Positions 34,319 to 38,308 of a stretch of 38,308 bases of DNA are shown here, in pieces; position 1 is the stretch's first letter, and each line of letters starts with the position of its first letter. The notes beneath the pieces were generated by a model, which was given only the letters and a program-made list of their open reading frames with translations, was not told the origin of the DNA and made no database searches. A program made the position numbers and the translations under genes. Source of the DNA: an uncultured Saprospiraceae bacterium (GTDB lineage Bacteria; Bacteroidota; Bacteroidia; Chitinophagales; Saprospiraceae); NCBI GenBank assembly GCA_937934275.1, contig CALHAM010000069.1:1-38308 (forward strand). Reading direction: 5' to 3'.

Positions 34319-37300
34319 TTACTCTGCCCTTACGCGCACGCCTTTCGAATGGCTAGAGAATTCGGGGGCGTACATGCACTGAAGCGTAGCGATGCCCGAA
34401 GAGAAATCGCCGCGATGAGCAACCACTAAGGGATACTCAAGTACGAAGGTGCCGCGCGGCAGGTAGTCAATAAAGAAGTGGGTAGCTAAGTCGCGCGTGC
34501 TTTCGTAGTAGCCCAATCCATCTTGCCAGCGGTAGCGGCTGAGGACGTTGGTCGGCTCGAAGCCGGCAGCGCGCATATCTTTGAGATGAACGAACTCCAT
34601 GGGGCGGTCGGTGCGAATTTCAAGGCGCACCCGGAGGCGGTCGCCGGGGCGGAGGGCCGAGCCATCGGCGATGAGGTACAGCTTTGGCCCAGTGGGCGTA
34701 TTTTCCTCGCGGAACAGCTGCTTCTCTATTGTGAGCGGCGTGTTTTGAGCGGCGGTGATCTTGTCCAAGTCCTCGAAGTATTGCCAATAGGCGGCGCCCC
34801 AAACGATGTGCGGGTTTGGGTTTTCGATGCGCACCGTGCTCCAGTCGGGCTGGATTTCGCTGCCGCTCCAGGTTTGTTTGAAGTAGCCCGTTGCGGGTTC
34901 GTACTCTCGCGGGGCGATGGCTTTGCTGCCCAGTTGCAAGCGCACGGGCTGAGTGGAGCTCAGCCAGTTGTCGCCGCGCAACAGGAGGGCGTAGACGGCT
35001 TCAGCGGTAGCTTTGGTGCTTTCCCAGCGGTTAGTTTGTTTGTTTTTGAGCAGCCAAATGCGCATTTCCTCGACAGCGCGAGCGTCGTTGGCCACCTCGT
35101 CGAAGACCTCAATGAGCAGCGCTTGGGTCTCGATGGGCAGCTGGTACCAGTACATGCCTCGGTCGAAAGCCCAGTACATGCCGAGTTCTTCCTTGACGAT
35201 GGCCCGCTCGCGCAGGCTGGCTGCGATGCTCTGAGCAGCGTCGGAGCGGCCGTAGCGATGGAGCGCCAGCGCCAGCATACCTTGCTCATAGAGGTTGCGC
35301 TGCAGCCAGTAGCGCGCCCCCTGTTCCAGGTAATAAGCCGTCGCGCGGTCGGGTTTGTCGGGAGCGAAGAAAGAGGTGGCGTACAGGTAGTGTATGGCCA
35401 GACCGTGGAGGTGGTCGTCGTCGAGTTTGACTTCGCCCTTCTGAGCCTGTTTTTCCAGCTCTGCGTATTGGCGCTGGATTTCGCGGTGGCAGAAGCCCAG
35501 CGCTTGATCGAGCAGGTGGACAAGGTCGGGATCTCGCTCGATGCTGAATACGCCCAAGTGTTGCAAGTGCCCTAAGCCAGCAACGATGTACTGCGTGATG
35601 TACAAGTTTTCGCGGCCGCCGGGGAACCAACTCCAGCCTCCGCTGGGCGCCTGGCGCTCGGCCAGCACTTGAAGGGCGCGCTGGCGCTCATCGGCCATGC
35701 GGTTGAGGTCGAACAACAGCGCAATGTTTTGCTTTTGCTGCTCTTCGCTGAGGGCTTCGAGCACCCAGGGGGTCTCTTCCAACAAAGCAGTTTTGAGCTC
35801 TTGGTTTTGGGTCAGGTTCGAGCGCATGGCCGAGCTCCCGGTGGCTTTCCAGCGGTCATATACCCGGCGCAAGTTGGGCAGCTTTTGCGTAACGTGTGCG
35901 GCCAAGGCGTTGGCGTAAAAGCGGCTGAAGATCTGCTCCGTACATTCGTGCGGGAACTCCATCAAATAAGGCAGCGCTTGCACGGCATACCACACTGGGT
36001 TGCTGCTGAACTCCAGCGTGTAGCGGTGGTGGCGCAAGGTGTTGGAAGTGTTGTTACGCAGGCTCTCGAAAGCAAACGTCTTTTGCTGCCCGCCGCGCGC
36101 CGTCAGCGGCAGCGTCTCGGTAACGAGCATGCGATTAGACACCACAGGCAGCGTATTTTCCTCGCCATCGCGCTGCTGTTTGCCTTCGGCGAAAATCTGC
36201 CACGTTAGAGCGCTCACTTGGCCTTCGGGCACTTTTAGACGCCAGGAAATGGGCGCTGACTGGCCTGGGGCCACGATGAAAGGAACGACCATATCGCTTG
36301 GGTTAAGACCAAAGGCCGTCTCCACCGATTGCAGGGTAACGGCATCGAACAAGCTGAGTACTGCTGTGCCCGAAAGGGGCGCTTCCGATAGGTTGCTCAC
36401 TTTAGCGGTGAACTCCACGACATCGCCCTCGCGCAAGAAACGCGGTGGGTTGGGCAAAACCATGAGTTCTTTTTGGGTTACGACGATGCGCTCCGCTAAG
36501 GCCTGCTGCAAGTCCTGGGTGTGGGCCCAAAGCAGCAATTTCCAGCGCGTCAGGGCCTCGTTCATCGTGAACTGGAGGACCACATTGCCCTCGGCGTCGG
36601 TGCGCAGCTCGGGAAAAAAGAACACCGTCTCGTTCAAATTGCGCCGAACGGGCGCAGGCACAGGTTCAGTGGGCTTAGGCTCGTCAGTGGGAGGCTCTAA
36701 AGCGGCTGCAGGCCCAGCGGCGGAAGTATCCACTGATTCTAATGCAGCCGAATCATCCTCTGTAGCTCCACTTAGGGCTTCGTCTGCTCTTTTGTCGCGC
36801 CCAGGTGCCGCCTGCATAACGTCCTGGGAGAAAGACCTCGCATAAGGAAGATAGCCGCCGCTGTAGCGCGGGAAATCAAACCAGTTGATTTCGGCGTACT
36901 TCCGCCCGCGAGGTGCTGGCATCCCGCTGTGCTTGAAATACACATTGCCGCCTCGGGGGCCGAAACCATTTCCCGACAATCCAAAGCTGTGATAATGCGC
37001 AGGAAAGGCAATCTTTCCCCAGGTGTGCGGCAAGAACTGATCGAGCGAAGCGTCGTACATGGCCGCCACCAGTTCGGCAGCCACCTGCTCTTTTTTGGGG
37101 CCACTGATGCGCAGGCGCCAGGTTTCGCGCTCGCCAGGAGCCAGGCGATCGCGGAAGGTTTCGAAAGTCATCTGCAACTCTTTGTTGCTCCAAGGTACGC
37201 TTAGGCTATGTGGGCCAGCGGCGTAGAAACGGTTGTTTTGCACCGCGATGGCATTAAGCCCGATACCGCCGCGGTCGGCTTCTTGCACAGTAAGGTCTAC

Positions 37301-38308
37301 GCTTTGAGCACCATTGACTCGCCACCAACGCGGCTCTTGTATTTTACCTTCTCGGCCGATGAAGACCAGGAAGTGCAGTCCTTGGCCGCCGCCCAGCCAC
37401 AAGCGGGCCGTTTCGCCGGGTTCGCAAGTCGCTTTTTCTAAGGCACTGGCGGGCCGGTCGAAGCGCGTAGCAGGAGTTTGGTCGTCCCATACGCGCACGA
37501 TTTGTCTGATTTCGACGGGCTTGCCAAAGGCATCGCGCGTTTTTAAGAGCACTTCATAGTAGCCCGCCGTCATTTGGCCGCCGTGGAGGTCGAGCTCGGC
37601 GCTGCCGCTGCTGCGAAACGAAAGGGGACGCGTAAAGTCCTGGCGATCCCATTTTTCCGGATCGTCTTCACCGTTCCAGGCGTAGTTCGGGAAGTCGCGC
37701 CGAAAATCGCGCTCCTGGAGGGTCAAGATGTCGGGTGCAGGCCAATAGCGCTCGATAAAGAGGGTCTTAGGCGGCACGAGGCGGGTGATGCTCACGCTGC
37801 CCTCGGCTTCTTGGGGTTGGCCGGCGTTGTTTGTCGTCTTGAGGGTCACCTTGCGCAGCGCTTTCAGTTCTACCTCTTTAGACAATCCCAGCTCTACATT
37901 CAGGGCCACATAGCCGACCATTACGACGGTTTGACCGCTGCGCGTTTCGCCAGTGATGTCGGTCACATCGGCTTTCACCGTGTACTGGAACGTGGGCAGG
38001 TCTCGCTCGGGAATTTTGCGGTCGGGCAAGGCTGCGAAGGCAATTTCAAACGAGCCGTCGGCAGCTGTGGTAGCAATTCCGTTGGCAATTTCCACCTCTT
38101 GTTCTGTGCCATAGGGCGGCCAGATGCGCCAGCGCCAGTGCCACGGCAGGCGCGCTTGGCGCACGATCCGATAGCGCACGTGGGCACCGTCCACACTGCT
38201 GCCCGCGTAGTTCTTCGCTTCGCCGCGCACGTTTATGCTATCGCCAACGCGATAGCTGCCCTCTACGGGCTTGAAGGTTACCTCGAATTTAGGGCGCTTG
38301 TACTCTTC
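34319..38308 (-). CDS. Alpha-2-macroglobulin family protein, 5' end beyond window
   Basis: The reading frame is open through base 38308, giving 1329 visible residues; the upstream part (signal peptide and first MG domains) is missing. The visible N-terminal EEYKRPKFEVTFKPVEGSYR is the classic start of an MG domain in Bacteroidota macroglobulins. A later region carries LNETVFFFPELRTDAEGNVV, the A2M core (PF00207-type). The thioester motif CTEQ (35933-35944, in EFPHECTEQIF) has the Cys and Gln of the C-x-E-Q thioester. A helical toroid (α/α-thioester domain) follows, with SGGWSWFPGG and a long tetratricopeptide-like set of helices, and then the receptor-like β-domain. A Pro/Ala/Asp-rich linker (around 36660-36790) lies before the A2M core. 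Such proteins trap proteases that reach the periplasm or cell surface. No downstream pbpC partner is in the window. Confidence 0.93.
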   Translation of the reverse strand, partial: EEYKRPKFEVTFKPVEGSYRVGDSINVRGEAKNYAGSSVDGAHVRYRIVRQARLPWHWRWRIWPPYGTEQEVEIANGIATTAADGSFEIAFAALPDRKIPERDLPTFQYTVKADVTDITGETRSGQTVVMVGYVALNVELGLSKEVELKALRKVTLKTTNNAGQPQEAEGSVSITRLVPPKTLFIERYWPAPDILTLQERDFRRDFPNYAWNGEDDPEKWDRQDFTRPLSFRSSGSAELDLHGGQMTAGYYEVLLKTRDAFGKPVEIRQIVRVWDDQTPATRFDRPASALEKATCEPGETARLWLGGGQGLHFLVFIGREGKIQEPRWWRVNGAQSVDLTVQEADRGGIGLNAIAVQNNRFYAAGPHSLSVPWSNKELQMTFETFRDRLAPGERETWRLRISGPKKEQVAAELVAAMYDASLDQFLPHTWGKIAFPAHYHSFGLSGNGFGPRGGNVYFKHSGMPAPRGRKYAEINWFDFPRYSGGYLPYARSFSQDVMQAAPGRDKRADEALSGATEDDSAALESVDTSAAGPAAALEPPTDEPKPTEPVPAPVRRNLNETVFFFPELRTDAEGNVVLQFTMNEALTRWKLLLWAHTQDLQQALAERIVVTQKELMVLPNPPRFLREGDVVEFTAKVSNLSEAPLSGTAVLSLFDAVTLQSVETAFGLNPSDMVVPFIVAPGQSAPISWRLKVPEGQVSALTWQIFAEGKQQRDGEENTLPVVSNRMLVTETLPLTARGGQQKTFAFESLRNNTSNTLRHHRYTLEFSSNPVWYAVQALPYLMEFPHECTEQIFSRFYANALAAHVTQKLPNLRRVYDRWKATGSSAMRSNLTQNQELKTALLEETPWVLEALSEEQQKQNIALLFDLNRMADERQRALQVLAERQAPSGGWSWFPGGRENLYITQYIVAGLGHLQHLGVFSIERDPDLVHLLDQALGFCHREIQRQYAELEKQAQKGEVKLDDDHLHGLAIHYLYATSFFAPDKPDRATAYYLEQGARYWLQRNLYEQGMLALALHRYGRSDAAQSIAASLRERAIVKEELGMYWAFDRGMYWYQLPIETQALLIEVFDEVANDARAVEEMRIWLLKNKQTNRWESTKATAEAVYALLLRGDNWLSSTQPVRLQLGSKAIAPREYEPATGYFKQTWSGSEIQPDWSTVRIENPNPHIVWGAAYWQYFEDLDKITAAQNTPLTIEKQLFREENTPTGPKLYLIADGSALRPGDRLRVRLEIRTDRPMEFVHLKDMRAAGFEPTNVLSRYRWQDGLGYYESTRDLATHFFIDYLPRGTFVLEYPLVVAHRGDFSSGIATLQCMYAPEFSSHSKGVRVRAE

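Noticed and set aside
34523-35575. 350-residue plus-strand frame antisense to the macroglobulin gene
   Set aside because: Long antisense frames are expected in GC-rich coding DNA; the minus strand carries recognisable A2M motifs throughout.

Overview
The window comes from a member of the Bacteroidota (Bacteroidetes), GC-rich for that phylum (roughly 55-60% by eye). Four signs support this. There is a type IX secretion system (T9SS) signature: a giant C25-family PorU2-like protein, one cargo with a type A C-terminal sorting domain and one with a type B (CHU_C) domain. Promoter -7 boxes of the form TAnnTTTG recur upstream of genes. Shine-Dalgarno sequences are absent at most starts. Families common in this phylum (GSCFA, CxEQ-type alpha-2-macroglobulin, DUF164 zinc ribbon) are present. 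The exact genus cannot be read from the sequence; a Saprospiria/Chitinophagales-like or related environmental lineage is a guess. I saw no tRNA, rRNA, CRISPR array or intact insertion sequence.

Left part (1-5.3 kb): the 3' end of a TPR protein, possibly the tail of a STAND-type NTPase, runs convergently into a GSCFA-family gene. A divergent two-gene unit follows: a YbjN-like protein of unknown function, then a trypsin-like protease fused to a zinc ribbon and a YbjN-like C-terminal region. A bile-acid:sodium-symporter-family permease with an almost leaderless promoter comes next.

5.3-9.1 kb (minus strand): a repeat-rich secreted protein with a peptidoglycan-binding domain, an MsbA-like ABC exporter and a PPC/DUF296 protein lie in one direction. 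A secreted alpha/beta hydrolase is divergent from them.

10.2-13.6 kb: the housekeeping run asnS-panC-nadC (asparaginyl-tRNA synthesis, pantothenate, NAD). Then come a T9SS type A cargo protein (13.8-15.6 kb) and an RND/MMPL-type exporter (15.7-18.0 kb). The exporter's 3' end overlaps a convergent redoxin gene, which follows a TlpA-like thioredoxin gene on the minus strand.

19.3-21.4 kb: a coiled-coil zinc-ribbon protein and a short-form Nif3-family protein share the minus strand, closed by a strong hairpin. tatA is divergent, followed by a second hairpin. 21.4-24.2 kb holds the T9SS type B multidomain protein. Next to it lies a decayed AAA-type ATPase gene with in-frame stops (24.33-24.74 kb).

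24.9-34.0 kb (plus strand): a membrane VWA/GATase-like protein, a Uup-like ABC-F ATPase and the PorU2-like protein. A 305-bp gap with a hairpin and a possible micro-ORF separates these from a large alpha-2-macroglobulin-family gene on the minus strand, cut by the right edge.

Taken together the window is mainly core genome with cell-envelope themes: T9SS export and anchoring, Tat export, envelope thiol chemistry, lipid/drug export, and macroglobulin-type protease trapping. The less familiar pieces are the YbjN/protease pair, the repeat-rich peptidoglycan-binding protein, the STAND-like tail at the left edge, and the ATPase pseudogene.
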